Shown here piece after piece: positions 7,670-16,314 of a stretch of 64,000 nucleotides of DNA. A program made the translations under genes and the position numbers. Source of the DNA: Paracoccus sp. (in: a-proteobacteria) (GTDB taxonomy: Bacteria > Pseudomonadota > Alphaproteobacteria > Rhodobacterales > Rhodobacteraceae); contig NZ_JAUNTW010000003.1 in the NCBI RefSeq assembly GCF_030538495.1, forward strand, positions 62,001-126,000, read 5' to 3'. The notes under the pieces were generated by a model, which ran no database searches, was not told the origin of the DNA, and was given only the letters and a program-made list of their open reading frames with translations. Position 1 is the first letter of the stretch; every line of letters starts with the position of its first letter.

Positions 7670-8459
7670 CGGGCTTTTGGCGGTAACTGATCGGGGCAAA
7701 GGTATCGGCCTGCCGTATCTGAAGCCGCCCCTGTCGGGCAAGCTCTAACGCGGCGGCAAAGGTCGCGGCGGTCGCGCTGCGGCGGCGTTTGCCGTCCGAT
7801 TCCCAGCCTTCGGGCAGGAACACCGACAGATCGGTCCATTCGCCCGCAAAGCCGATCAGGCGGCGCATCCGGTCCAATGCCTGTTCCATCGTGAAAACAT
7901 CTTTGCGGTCAAAGGCATAGGGCCGGAATTCGTCCCGCGTTTTCAACCGGGCATAGGCGCGCATCAGGTCAATCAGCCCCGCCTGCCATTCGGTTCGGCG
8001 CTGTCGGGCGACGGTTTCCGGCGCGCCACGCTGAAACCGCGCCAAGCCCAGCCGGTCGCGGCCCATCAGCCGTTCTGCCGCCTGACGCATTGCGGCCAGC
8101 CGTTCCAGTTGAAACGCCAGATGCGCGGCCATGTCCTGCGCCGATGGGCCTTCGGCCTGCGGATCGGGGGGCAAGAGCAGGCGCGATTTCAGGAATGCCA
8201 GCCACGCCGCCATGACCAGATAATCGGCGGCCAGTTCAATGCGCAGCGCGCGGGCCTGTTCGACAAAGGCCAGATATTGTTCGGCCAGATGCAGAACGGA
8301 AATCCGCATCAGGTCCACCTTTTGCGTGCGCGCCAGCGTCAGCAGCAGGTCCAGAGGGCCTTCGTAGCCGTCCACATCCACGATCAGCGATTCATCGGCG
8401 CGGCGCTGCGCGACCGATTCGGCGTCGAAATCCAGACGCGGTTCAGGCGGGCGCGCCAC
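7659..8459 (-). CDS. scpA: Segregation and condensation protein A (kleisin)
   Basis: ScpA bridges the SMC ATPase heads and recruits ScpB in bacterial condensin. The 266-residue protein contains the kleisin N-terminal helix pair (VDGYEGPLDLLLTLARTQKVDLMRISVLHLAEQYL, about residues 29-64), followed by ADYLVMAAWLAFLKSRLLLP. The C-terminal winged helix (SATAATFAAALELARQGRLQIRQ) also matches. It starts at a GTG three bases after the nagZ stop. It is part of the argS-SPOR-nagZ-scpA-scpB order conserved in Rhodobacterales. Confidence 0.93.
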   Translation of the reverse strand: MARPPEPRLDFDAESVAQRRADESLIVDVDGYEGPLDLLLTLARTQKVDLMRISVLHLAEQYLAFVEQARALRIELAADYLVMAAWLAFLKSRLLLPPDPQAEGPSAQDMAAHLAFQLERLAAMRQAAERLMGRDRLGLARFQRGAPETVARQRRTEWQAGLIDLMRAYARLKTRDEFRPYAFDRKDVFTMEQALDRMRRLIGFAGEWTDLSVFLPEGWESDGKRRRSATAATFAAALELARQGRLQIRQADTFAPISYRQKPDDR

Positions 8460-8462
8460 GGG

Positions 8463-9446
8463 TCACAGCCCCGTCAGGGCGCGCCATTCCGCCATCAGCG
8501 CATCGAAATCCGCCGGGACCGGAACATGACGGCGCGACAGGGCGGCATCGGCGCGGCGCTGCGCATCCGGCGTCATCGCACCAGCAGCGGCGACTACGGG
8601 TTCCATATCGGAAATCGAGCCGTTGCAATGCAGCACCAGATCGCAACCGGCGGCAATGGACGCGGCGGCGCGGTCGGCCTGCGTCCCCGACAGCGCGTTC
8701 ATGGTGATGTCATCCGTCATTAGCAGCCCGTCAAACCCGATCCGGTCGCGGATCAGCCCGATCATCCGCGCGGATGCCGTGGCGGGCGCATCGTCCAGAT
8801 CGGTGAATCGGATATGCGCGGTCATCCCCATCGGCAGATCGGCCAAGGCGCGGAAGGGCGCGAAATCCAGTGCCTCCAGATCATCCGCGCCCGCTGTCAC
8901 CACGGGCAGATCGTGGTGGCTGTCGGCAATCGCGCGACCATGACCGGGCATGTGCTTCATCACCGGCAGCACCCCTGCCGCCAGCATCCCATCCGCCGCC
9001 GCGCGGCCCAGTTCCGCCACCGTCGCCGGGTCGGTGCCGAAACAACGGTTGCGCAAAAAGGGGTGGGTGTCGTCCTGCGCCACGTCCAGCGTCGGCGCGC
9101 AATTGCTGTCAATTCCGACCGCGCGCAGTTCCTGACCAATCAGATTGTATCGCAGCCACATCGCCCGCGCGCCCGCCCCCGCCTGATCCAGCGGCGCGGG
9201 CCATTCGGTCCAGTCGGGACCGCGCAGACGCTGCACGCGGCCGCCTTCCTGGTCCACGGTGATGACCGCATCGCGGCCCAGACAGGCGCGCAGATCGCCG
9301 GTCAGGCGGCGCAGTTGGTCGGGGCTTTCGACATTGCGCCCGAACAGGATGAACCCCCACGGGTCGGCGTCACGGAAAAAGGCGGCCTCGTCGGGGGACA
9401 GGCTGACCCCGGCGATGCCGCCCAGAATGGTTGCGTTATGCGTCAC
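8463..9446 (-). CDS. nagZ: Beta-N-acetylhexosaminidase (GH3, NagZ)
   Basis: NagZ removes N-acetylglucosamine from GlcNAc-1,6-anhydroMurNAc muropeptides in cytoplasmic peptidoglycan recycling. The 327-residue protein has the GH3 barrel with DPWGFILFGRN, the substrate segment VDQEGGRVQRL, the KHMPGHGRAIADSHHDLP loop carrying the Asp/His acid-base dyad, and LLMTDDITMNAL with the Asp nucleophile. I chose GTG 9446, which forms a 4-base GTGA overlap with the SPOR gene stop. A TTG at 9464 would add six residues. nagA, the next GlcNAc-catabolic step, lies about 7 kb away. Confidence 0.92.
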   Translation of the reverse strand: MTHNATILGGIAGVSLSPDEAAFFRDADPWGFILFGRNVESPDQLRRLTGDLRACLGRDAVITVDQEGGRVQRLRGPDWTEWPAPLDQAGAGARAMWLRYNLIGQELRAVGIDSNCAPTLDVAQDDTHPFLRNRCFGTDPATVAELGRAAADGMLAAGVLPVMKHMPGHGRAIADSHHDLPVVTAGADDLEALDFAPFRALADLPMGMTAHIRFTDLDDAPATASARMIGLIRDRIGFDGLLMTDDITMNALSGTQADRAAASIAAGCDLVLHCNGSISDMEPVVAAAGAMTPDAQRRADAALSRRHVPVPADFDALMAEWRALTGL

Positions 9447-10558
9447 GGGTTCAGGGCAAGGCAATCCGTGCCGCCCGATTGCAGGGCGGAACAGAACTGC
9501 CGCGCTTCGGACAACGACCCAAAGCCCGCGACCCGCAGCCGCCAGAAGGTGCGGCCATTCGCCTGATGCTGTTGGATCACCGGCGATTTACCCGAAAACA
9601 GCGAGGCATTGCGCCCCGACAACCGGCCCCATTGCGATTCGGCAATGGCTTTGCTGTCGAACGCGCCGACCTGAACCACGGGACCGCTGGCGGTCGTCGC
9701 CGCAACCGGCGCGGGCGTCGGTGCCGGGGTCGCCGCCGGGGTTGCCGCAGCCGCAGCCGCCGGGCGCGCATCGGTCGCAACCGTCGCCGCCTGTGCCACG
9801 CGCACCGTGCGCGGACGCGGCGCGGGGCGGGCCGATGCGGTCAGAACGCCGGGGTTCGCCTCGGCCTGAGCCTGCGCCAGACCCTGCGCAATCGCATCCG
9901 CCTGCGACGCGCCGGATTCGTCGGTCACAACATCGGTGATCGCGCCATCCGCGGCGGGGGCGTCGATGATTTCGGCCTGCGCCACGGCCTGATCGGCGGC
10001 GGCGCGGTCAGCCTCGGCCTGAGCCAATTCGCGGGCTTCGGCGTCCGACATCGGCACGATGGGCGCGCCGTCGAAATTCAGCGCCGTTTCCGACATCTGC
10101 GCGGGTTCATGCGCGGTTGCACCCAAGGCGCCCATGGCCACATCTTCGTCGGTCAGATCGACGGGCGCGGGCGCAATCGCAACCTCGGTCGTCGGCGCAG
10201 CCGCCGTGCCGCCCGCGACATTGTTTACCGCCATGCCGGTGCGCGCGGTCAATTGCCCGCCCGGATCGTCGGGGGTGGTGCGGGCCGCGCCTTCGATCGC
10301 GCGGATGACCGGCACGCCGGACACGTCGCGCGACACCAATTGCCAGCCCCACACGCCCATCACGATCACCAAACCAACGGACGCGAACGCGCCCATATAT
10401 TGGGTAAACCGCCCGACGCGCCCCATCAGCCCAGCCGAGGCCGACGCCCCCGGCGCGCCTGTGGCATCGTCCCATCCCTGTTGGTCATAGGAAAACTGAC
10501 GCTGCACTTTGTGCCGCGCGAAAACATACCCGCCTTCGCGGAAATCCATCACTGCCAT
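9443..10558 (-). CDS. SPOR domain-containing membrane protein
   Basis: This 371-residue protein has a cytoplasmic N-terminus, one membrane segment at about residues 54-73 (GAFASVGLVIVMGVWGW), a long Ala/Pro/Asp-rich periplasmic linker and a C-terminal SPOR domain (VVQVGAFDSKAIAESQWGRL to the end). SPOR domains bind septal glycan strands stripped of stem peptides, so it likely acts at cell division or in peptidoglycan remodelling. Its place between argS and nagZ is conserved in Rhodobacterales. The linker is low-complexity and probably disordered. It is coupled to nagZ by a GTGA overlap. Confidence 0.88.
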   Translation of the reverse strand: MAVMDFREGGYVFARHKVQRQFSYDQQGWDDATGAPGASASAGLMGRVGRFTQYMGAFASVGLVIVMGVWGWQLVSRDVSGVPVIRAIEGAARTTPDDPGGQLTARTGMAVNNVAGGTAAAPTTEVAIAPAPVDLTDEDVAMGALGATAHEPAQMSETALNFDGAPIVPMSDAEARELAQAEADRAAADQAVAQAEIIDAPAADGAITDVVTDESGASQADAIAQGLAQAQAEANPGVLTASARPAPRPRTVRVAQAATVATDARPAAAAAATPAATPAPTPAPVAATTASGPVVQVGAFDSKAIAESQWGRLSGRNASLFSGKSPVIQQHQANGRTFWRLRVAGFGSLSEARQFCSALQSGGTDCLALNP

Positions 10559-10619
10559 AGCCTGCCTGCCTGCCGGTTGATCCGGGTTTGTGTCTGCCTT
10601 GGTGGTCCGGCGGGCTGCG

Positions 10620-12371
10620 TTAACGCATTTCTGTCGCCGGAGTTACGCCAAGGATACCCAGACCGCTTGAAATAACAACGCCAACCGACCGCAACAGTGC
10701 AATTTTTGCCTGAGACGTTGCGGAATCGCCATCCTGCACAAACCGCAGCGACAGATCGTCATTGCCACGATTCCACAGCGAATGCAGGTCCGACGCGATG
10801 TCATACAGGAAAAATGCGACCCGGTGGGGTTCATGCGCGCGCGCGGCATGTTCGACCAAGCGTGGCCATTCTGCCACCTTGCGGGCCAGTTCCAATTCCG
10901 CCGGATGGCTGATCGCGGACAGATTCGCGGATGACAGCGCCGAATCGGTCACGTCGATTCCCGCATCGGTCGCGCGGCGCAGAACGGAATGAACGCGGGC
11001 TGATGCGTATTGCACATACCAGACCGGGTTGTCTTTGGACTGTTCCAACACCTTGGCGAAGTCGAAATCCAGTGCCGCGTCGTTTTTGCGCGTCAGCATG
11101 ATGAACCGGGTCACGTCGGCGCCCGCTTCGTCCACCACGTCGCGCAGGGTCACGAAGGTGCCGGCGCGTTTGGACATCTTGAACGGTTCGCCATTCTTAT
11201 ACAGCTTAACAAGCTGGATCAGTTTAATGTCCAGCGGCACGCGGCCATCGGACAGCGCCTTGACCACGGCGGTCAGGCGTTTGACGTAACCGCCATGATC
11301 CGCGCCAAAGACGTTGATCAACTGATCAAAACCCCGTTCGACCTTATCCCAGTGATACGCAATATCCGGCGCGAAATAGGTCCACGCCCCGTCCGATTTC
11401 TGAATCGGGCGGTCCACATCATCGCCATGCGCGGTTGCGCGGAACAGCAATTGTTCGCGGGCTTCCCAATCTTCGGGCAGTTTGCCTTTGGGCGGTTCCA
11501 GCACGCCGCGATAGATCAGGCCCATGCTTTCCAGACGCCCGATGGCGGCTTCGATTTTGCCGGTGCCATACAGCGCCTTTTCGGATGAATACACATCCAT
11601 CGTCACGCCTAACGCGGCCAGATCCTGCCGGATCATGTCCATCATCGCGGCGGTCGCACATTCGCGAATCTCGGCCAGCCAATCCGATTCGGGTTTGTCC
11701 AGCAGGCTGTCGCCGTATTTTTCCGCCAAAGCCTGCCCAACCGGGATCAGGTAATCGCCGGGATACAGACCTTCGCGGATTTCGGGTTCCAGACCGTTCG
11801 CCTCGCGATACCGTTCAAACGCGGACCGAGCCAGAACATCCACCTGCGCGCCGCCATCATTGATGTAATATTCGCGCGTCACATCATGGCCCGCGAAATC
11901 CAACAGCCGCGCCAAAGCATCGCCAAAGACCGCGCCGCGCACATGGCCCACATGCATCGGGCCGGTCGGGTTGGCGCTGACAAATTCCACATTCACGCGC
12001 TGACCCGCGCCCATATCGGACCGCCCGAAATCATCGCCCGCCTGAATGGCCGACCGGATCACGTCATGCCAGACGCCCGGCGACAGGCGGATGTTCAGGA
12101 ACCCCGGTCCCGCGACCTCGGCCCCCGCAATCCGGGGATCGGTCAGGCGCGCGGCCAGTTTGTCGGCGATGTCGCGCGGCTTCATCCCGGCGGGTTTGGC
12201 CAGCACCATGGCGGCATTCGTGGCCATATCGCCATGCGCCGGATCGCGCGGAGGCTCGACCGCGACATTGGAAAAATCCAGACCGGCGGGCAATTCGCCC
12301 GCGGCGGTCATCTGGTCCAGTGCATCGACGACAACGCCGCGCAGATCGGTAAAAAGGTTCATATCGGGCAT
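10620..12371 (-). CDS. argS: Arginyl-tRNA synthetase
   Basis: This class I aminoacyl-tRNA synthetase charges tRNA-Arg. The 583-residue protein shows the N-terminal add-on domain, the HIGH-type signature [19 protein letters not shown] near residue 130, a KMSK segment in [14 protein letters not shown], and the C-terminal DALR anticodon domain (from about residue 460). Length matches the family. ATG 12371 and ATG 12362 (MNLF) are both possible starts, and the second matches relatives better. It leads the leftward argS-SPOR-nagZ-scpAB block and is divergent from the helicase gene across 245 bases. Confidence 0.95.
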   Translation of the reverse strand: MPDMNLFTDLRGVVVDALDQMTAAGELPAGLDFSNVAVEPPRDPAHGDMATNAAMVLAKPAGMKPRDIADKLAARLTDPRIAGAEVAGPGFLNIRLSPGVWHDVIRSAIQAGDDFGRSDMGAGQRVNVEFVSANPTGPMHVGHVRGAVFGDALARLLDFAGHDVTREYYINDGGAQVDVLARSAFERYREANGLEPEIREGLYPGDYLIPVGQALAEKYGDSLLDKPESDWLAEIRECATAAMMDMIRQDLAALGVTMDVYSSEKALYGTGKIEAAIGRLESMGLIYRGVLEPPKGKLPEDWEAREQLLFRATAHGDDVDRPIQKSDGAWTYFAPDIAYHWDKVERGFDQLINVFGADHGGYVKRLTAVVKALSDGRVPLDIKLIQLVKLYKNGEPFKMSKRAGTFVTLRDVVDEAGADVTRFIMLTRKNDAALDFDFAKVLEQSKDNPVWYVQYASARVHSVLRRATDAGIDVTDSALSSANLSAISHPAELELARKVAEWPRLVEHAARAHEPHRVAFFLYDIASDLHSLWNRGNDDLSLRFVQDGDSATSQAKIALLRSVGVVISSGLGILGVTPATEMR

Positions 12372-12456
12372 CCTGATCTATCCCTGCGGGTTAACGCCAC
12401 AGCCCGCCCCGCGTCAACGCCCCGCGCCCGAAACCGCGCGTTTTTAAGGCCAAATC

Positions 12457-12485
12457 TTGACGCGGGGCGGGGTTTCGTCTAGGGG
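12457..12485 (+). promoter_or_regulatory. Candidate promoter of the DEAD-box helicase gene
   Basis: TTGACG (12457-12462), a 17-base GC-rich spacer and TAGGGG (12480-12485, within CTAGGG) resemble GC-rich promoters of Rhodobacteraceae, with a good -35 and a poor -10. This would give a leader of about 125 bases for the helicase, a length compatible with cold- or auto-regulated helicase mRNAs, though nothing in the leader proves that. Confidence 0.35.
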
Positions 12486-12616
12486 GTGCGGGGCCTGCAT
12501 CCGGCGGGCAACAGGCGGGGCGTCCGGTATTGCGTCCCATCACCGCCGAAACAGGCTGGCACGCCTGCGGCCATGGAACGCGCCCGCGATGACAGCGGGC
12601 ATATTTGGAAAGCTGA

Positions 12617-14719
12617 ATGACCAAATTTTCGGACCTGAAACTGGACCCCAAAGTTCTGCAAGCCATCACCGAAGCTGGCTATGAATCCCCGACCCCCATT
12701 CAACAGGGCGCGATTCCGCCCGCATTGGATGGGCGCGACGTTCTGGGCATCGCCCAGACCGGGACCGGCAAAACCGCCAGTTTCACCCTGCCGATGATCA
12801 CGCTGTTGGGGCGTGGGCGCGCCCGCGCGCGGATGCCTCGGTCTTTGGTTTTGTGTCCGACGCGCGAATTGGCCGCGCAGGTGGCTGAAAACTTTGACAT
12901 TTACGCCAAGCATACGAAACTGACCAAGGCGCTGTTGATCGGCGGGGTCAGCTTTGGCGAACAGGACAAGCTGATTGATCGCGGCGTGGATGTGCTGATC
13001 GCGACGCCGGGCCGGTTGCTGGATCATTTTGAACGCGGCAAATTGCTGCTGACCGGCGTTCAGATCATGGTCGTGGACGAAGCCGACCGGATGCTGGATA
13101 TGGGCTTTATCCCCGATATTGAGCGTATTTTCCAACTGACGCCGTTCACGCGCCAGACCCTGTTTTTCAGCGCGACCATGGCGCCGGAAATCGAACGCAT
13201 CACCAACACCTTCCTGCACGCCCCCGAACGGATCGAAGTCGCGCGTCAGGCCACGACCAGCGAAACCATCACGCAGCGGCTGGTCGAACTGACCCCCACC
13301 CGCCGCGACCAAAGCGCGAAACAAAAACGCGAATTGCTGCGCGCCCTGATCGACGCCGAGGGCGAGGGCCTGACCAATGCCATCATCTTCTGCAACCGCA
13401 AAACCGATGTGGATATTGTTGCGAAATCGCTGTCGAAACACGGCTATGACGCGGCACCCATCCATGGCGATCTGGACCAGAGCCAGCGGATGCGCACGCT
13501 GGACGCCTTCCGCGACGGCGGGCTAAAATTGCTGATTGCCTCGGATGTGGCGGCGCGCGGTCTGGACATTCCGGCGGTCAGCCATGTGTTCAACTATGAC
13601 CTGCCCAGCCATGCCGAAGATTACGTTCACCGCATCGGCCGCACGGGCCGCGCCGGTCGTCTGGGAACCGCGGTCAGTCTGGCCACCCCGGCGGATGAAA
13701 AATACCTGACGGCGATTGAACAGCTGGTCAAACAGACCCTGCCCCGCGCCGACGCACCCGAAGGTTTTGCGCTGTCATCAGCCGCGCAATCGGCACCCCG
13801 CGAACGCGATGACCGCAAAAACGGCCGCGACAATGGCCGGGGCGACCGCCGCCGCAAAGGTGACCGCCGCGACGATCGCGCCGACCGGGCCGAGGAAAAA
13901 CCTGTTGAACGCCGCGACGAACCGCGTGCGGATCAGCGGAATGATCAGCGGAACGAACGCCGCGACGATCAGCGGAACGATCAGCGTGGCGACCGTCAAA
14001 ACGACCGCCGCGACCGTCGCGGTCGTGACAATGGCCATCAGGTCACCGGCATGGGCGATCACGTCCCCGAATTTATGCTGGTCGATCTGCGCCCCAGCTT
14101 CGAGGCGATTCAACGCGCCGCCTCCCAGCCCGAGGTTGAGGACACCCCCGACACCGTTGAGGCTGCGCCGGAAAAAACCGACAAGCCGACGAAATCGCGC
14201 CGTTCGCGCAGCCGCCGCAAATCCGCGCCCGATGCTGCCGACACGCCCGAAACTCAGGTGACCGAAGCCCCCGCTGACACGGTCGAGACGGCTCCGGCTG
14301 TCGAAACGCCGGTCGAAACTACCACCGAAACCCCGGCTGAACCCGCAGCGGAACCCGCCGAGGCTGCGCCCGAAAAACCCAAACGCACCCGCCGGAAAAA
14401 GGCCGAACCGGCGGCGGAAACCGCTGACGGCGACGCGCCCGCGCCCGCACCCGCCGAACCGGCGGAAAAACCCAAACGCACCCGGCGCAAAAAAGCCGAA
14501 CCGACGGCGGAAACCACCGAGGCCGAAACCCCGGCTGAACCCGCCGAAAAACCCAAACGGACGCGCCGTAAAAAGGCCGAAGCCCCGGCGGAAACCGCTG
14601 ACGGCGAAACCCCCGCAGAACCGGCGGAAAAGCCCAAACGCACCCGCCGGAAAAAGGTCGAACCAGCAGCCGAAACCACCGACGCGGCCCCCGCTGACGG
14701 GGACGCCTCGGCCAGTTGA
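12617..14719 (+). CDS. DEAD-box ATP-dependent RNA helicase (RhlE-like) with repetitive C-terminal tail
   Basis: This ATP-dependent RNA unwinding enzyme probably acts in ribosome assembly or mRNA decay. The 700-residue protein has every core motif in its first 380 residues: the Q motif GYESPTPIQ, motif I AQTGTGKT, PTRELAAQ, DEAD, SAT, and HRIGRTGRAGR. The remaining roughly 300 residues are unusual. There is an Arg/Asp/Asn-rich stretch with repeated DQRN units, a short conserved-looking island (VPEFMLVDLRPSFEAIQRA), then an Ala/Pro/Glu region with four copies of KPKRTRRKK. Such tails bind RNA non-specifically in other helicases. The stop overlaps the lnt start (TGATG). Confidence 0.93.
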   Translation: MTKFSDLKLDPKVLQAITEAGYESPTPIQQGAIPPALDGRDVLGIAQTGTGKTASFTLPMITLLGRGRARARMPRSLVLCPTRELAAQVAENFDIYAKHTKLTKALLIGGVSFGEQDKLIDRGVDVLIATPGRLLDHFERGKLLLTGVQIMVVDEADRMLDMGFIPDIERIFQLTPFTRQTLFFSATMAPEIERITNTFLHAPERIEVARQATTSETITQRLVELTPTRRDQSAKQKRELLRALIDAEGEGLTNAIIFCNRKTDVDIVAKSLSKHGYDAAPIHGDLDQSQRMRTLDAFRDGGLKLLIASDVAARGLDIPAVSHVFNYDLPSHAEDYVHRIGRTGRAGRLGTAVSLATPADEKYLTAIEQLVKQTLPRADAPEGFALSSAAQSAPRERDDRKNGRDNGRGDRRRKGDRRDDRADRAEEKPVERRDEPRADQRNDQRNERRDDQRNDQRGDRQNDRRDRRGRDNGHQVTGMGDHVPEFMLVDLRPSFEAIQRAASQPEVEDTPDTVEAAPEKTDKPTKSRRSRSRRKSAPDAADTPETQVTEAPADTVETAPAVETPVETTTETPAEPAAEPAEAAPEKPKRTRRKKAEPAAETADGDAPAPAPAEPAEKPKRTRRKKAEPTAETTEAETPAEPAEKPKRTRRKKAEAPAETADGETPAEPAEKPKRTRRKKVEPAAETTDAAPADGDASAS
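14372..14662 (+). repeat. Four coding repeats of a basic EKPKRTRRKK unit
   Basis: Inside the helicase tail, the codons for EKPKRTRRKKAE (last copy KKVE) occur four times, separated by acidic Ala/Pro/Glu/Thr spacers of about 17-23 residues (such as PAAETADGETPAEPA). The unit period is 87-102 bases. The basic units resemble AT-hook or nucleic-acid-binding patches. The near-identical DNA makes copy-number change by recombination plausible. Confidence 0.8.
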
Positions 14720-16239
14720 TGCGCCCCCCGCGCCTGCCCCGCCGGGACCGCCCCGCCCTGCGGCAGCTTTGGCCCGATCTGGTGCTGGGCGCGGTCGCGG
14801 CACTGGGCCTTGCGCCCTTCGGGATCTGGACGGCAACGCCGGTCGCACTGGCCGCGCTGATCTGGCGGCTGGCCCGCGCACGCCCGGCGGCGGTGTTCTG
14901 GCACGCTATGGCGGCGGGCATGGGCTGGTTCGCCCTGTCGCTGTCATGGATTGTCGAACCGTTTCTGGTCGAACCTGACATTTACGGCTGGATGGCGCCC
15001 TTTGCCCTGATCCTGATGGCGCTTGGCGGAGGGTTATTCTGGGCCATCCCCGCATGGATCGCCGCGCGCCTCACCGCCCAATGGCGCGCGCAGGCCGTGG
15101 CGATTGCGGCGATGCTGGCGCTGTCGGATTGGCTGCGGGGCTGGATCTTTACCGGCTTTCCATGGGCGCAAATCGGGCAGGTTTGGGTGAACACGCCGGT
15201 TGCGCAAACCGCCGCCTTGACCGGCGCACTGGGCCTGTCGGCGCTGACGCTGACCGCCGCCGCGCTGCCCACGGCCCTGTGGCGGCCCCGCGCGGGTCTG
15301 GTGCCGGGCGCGGCCACGGGCGCAGCCACGGCCACCCTGCTGATCGCGGCCATCTGGGCGGGTGGTCTGGCCCGCCTCGCCGCGCCCCTGCCACCTGACA
15401 CGACCACCCAGATTCGCATCGTGCAGCCCAATGCGACCCAAGCCCTGAAATGGGATCCCGAATGGGCGCGCGTGTTTTTTCAGCGCCTGCTGGACCTGTC
15501 GGCCACACCGGGCGACCGCGATCTGGTCATCTGGCCGGAAACGGCGGTCAATTTCCTGCTGGATCAAGCGGGTGATCTGCTGCCGATCATGTCACAGGCC
15601 GCCGATGCGCCGCTGATCCTTGGCATCCAGAGACGGCAGGGAACGCGGTTCTACAACAGCCTGGCCACAATCGCACCGGGCGGCCAGGTCACAGAAACCT
15701 ATGACAAATTCCACCTTGTGCCGTTTGGGGAATACATCCCATGGGGCGATCAGATGGCGCGCATCGGCATCACCGCATTCGCCGCGCAACAAGGCAACGG
15801 CTACAGCCCCGGCCCCGGCCCGGCGATTATGCACGGCCACAGCGCCCCCGATTTTCAACCCCTGATCTGTTACGAAGCGATCTTTCCCCACCATCTGCGC
15901 GCCCTGCCCACCCGCCCCGGCTGGCTGTTACAGGCCACAAATGACGCGTGGTTCGGCCAGTTTTCGGGACCGTATCAGCATCTGGCACAGGCGCAGTTGC
16001 GCAGCATCGAAACCGGCTTACCGCTGATCCGCAGCGCCAATACCGGCGTCAGCGCGGTGATTGACGCGCGCGGCACGCTCCGCGCCACGCTGCCCCTGAA
16101 CGAAAGCGGCATCATCGACGCCCCCCTGCCCGGCGCGCTGCCCGAAACGGTATGGACCCGCTGGGGCAACACGCCGCTGCTGATCCTGCTGGCGCTCACG
16201 CTCGCGGCCACAACCCGCCGCCGCTTTCATCTTGGCTAA
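14719..16239 (+). CDS. lnt: Apolipoprotein N-acyltransferase
   Basis: Lnt adds the third acyl chain to lipoproteins in the inner membrane, allowing their transfer to the outer membrane. The 506-residue protein has an N-terminal membrane domain of about six helices and a C-terminal carbon-nitrogen hydrolase domain. The catalytic triad is visible as Glu in WPETAVNF, Lys in YDKFHLVPFGEYIP and Cys in LICYEAIFP. ATG 14719 overlaps the helicase stop (TGATG). A TTG three bases earlier is possible but unlikely. The 3' end runs into a dispersed repeat whose TTGGCTAA supplies the stop codon. Confidence 0.95.
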   Translation: MRPPRLPRRDRPALRQLWPDLVLGAVAALGLAPFGIWTATPVALAALIWRLARARPAAVFWHAMAAGMGWFALSLSWIVEPFLVEPDIYGWMAPFALILMALGGGLFWAIPAWIAARLTAQWRAQAVAIAAMLALSDWLRGWIFTGFPWAQIGQVWVNTPVAQTAALTGALGLSALTLTAAALPTALWRPRAGLVPGAATGAATATLLIAAIWAGGLARLAAPLPPDTTTQIRIVQPNATQALKWDPEWARVFFQRLLDLSATPGDRDLVIWPETAVNFLLDQAGDLLPIMSQAADAPLILGIQRRQGTRFYNSLATIAPGGQVTETYDKFHLVPFGEYIPWGDQMARIGITAFAAQQGNGYSPGPGPAIMHGHSAPDFQPLICYEAIFPHHLRALPTRPGWLLQATNDAWFGQFSGPYQHLAQAQLRSIETGLPLIRSANTGVSAVIDARGTLRATLPLNESGIIDAPLPGALPETVWTRWGNTPLLILLALTLAATTRRRFHLG

Positions 16240-16287
16240 AATATCCCGGGGGGAATCCGCGGCACGCGGATGGGGGGCTGGCCCCCC
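16222..16287 (+). repeat. Dispersed intergenic element, copy A
   Basis: It begins CGCTTTCATCTTGGC, then two variable bases, then AAATATCCCG and a G run. Two hairpins follow: a 7-bp stem at 16255-16271 and a 7-bp G/C stem at 16272-16287. The first 33 bases match copy B near 50.2 kb closely. The element overlaps the last codons and stop of lnt and lies between the convergent lnt and nagA genes, where its hairpins may act as a bidirectional terminator. Confidence 0.6.
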
Positions 16288-16314
16288 TGCCCCCTCACCA
16301 GAACAGCGCCACCC

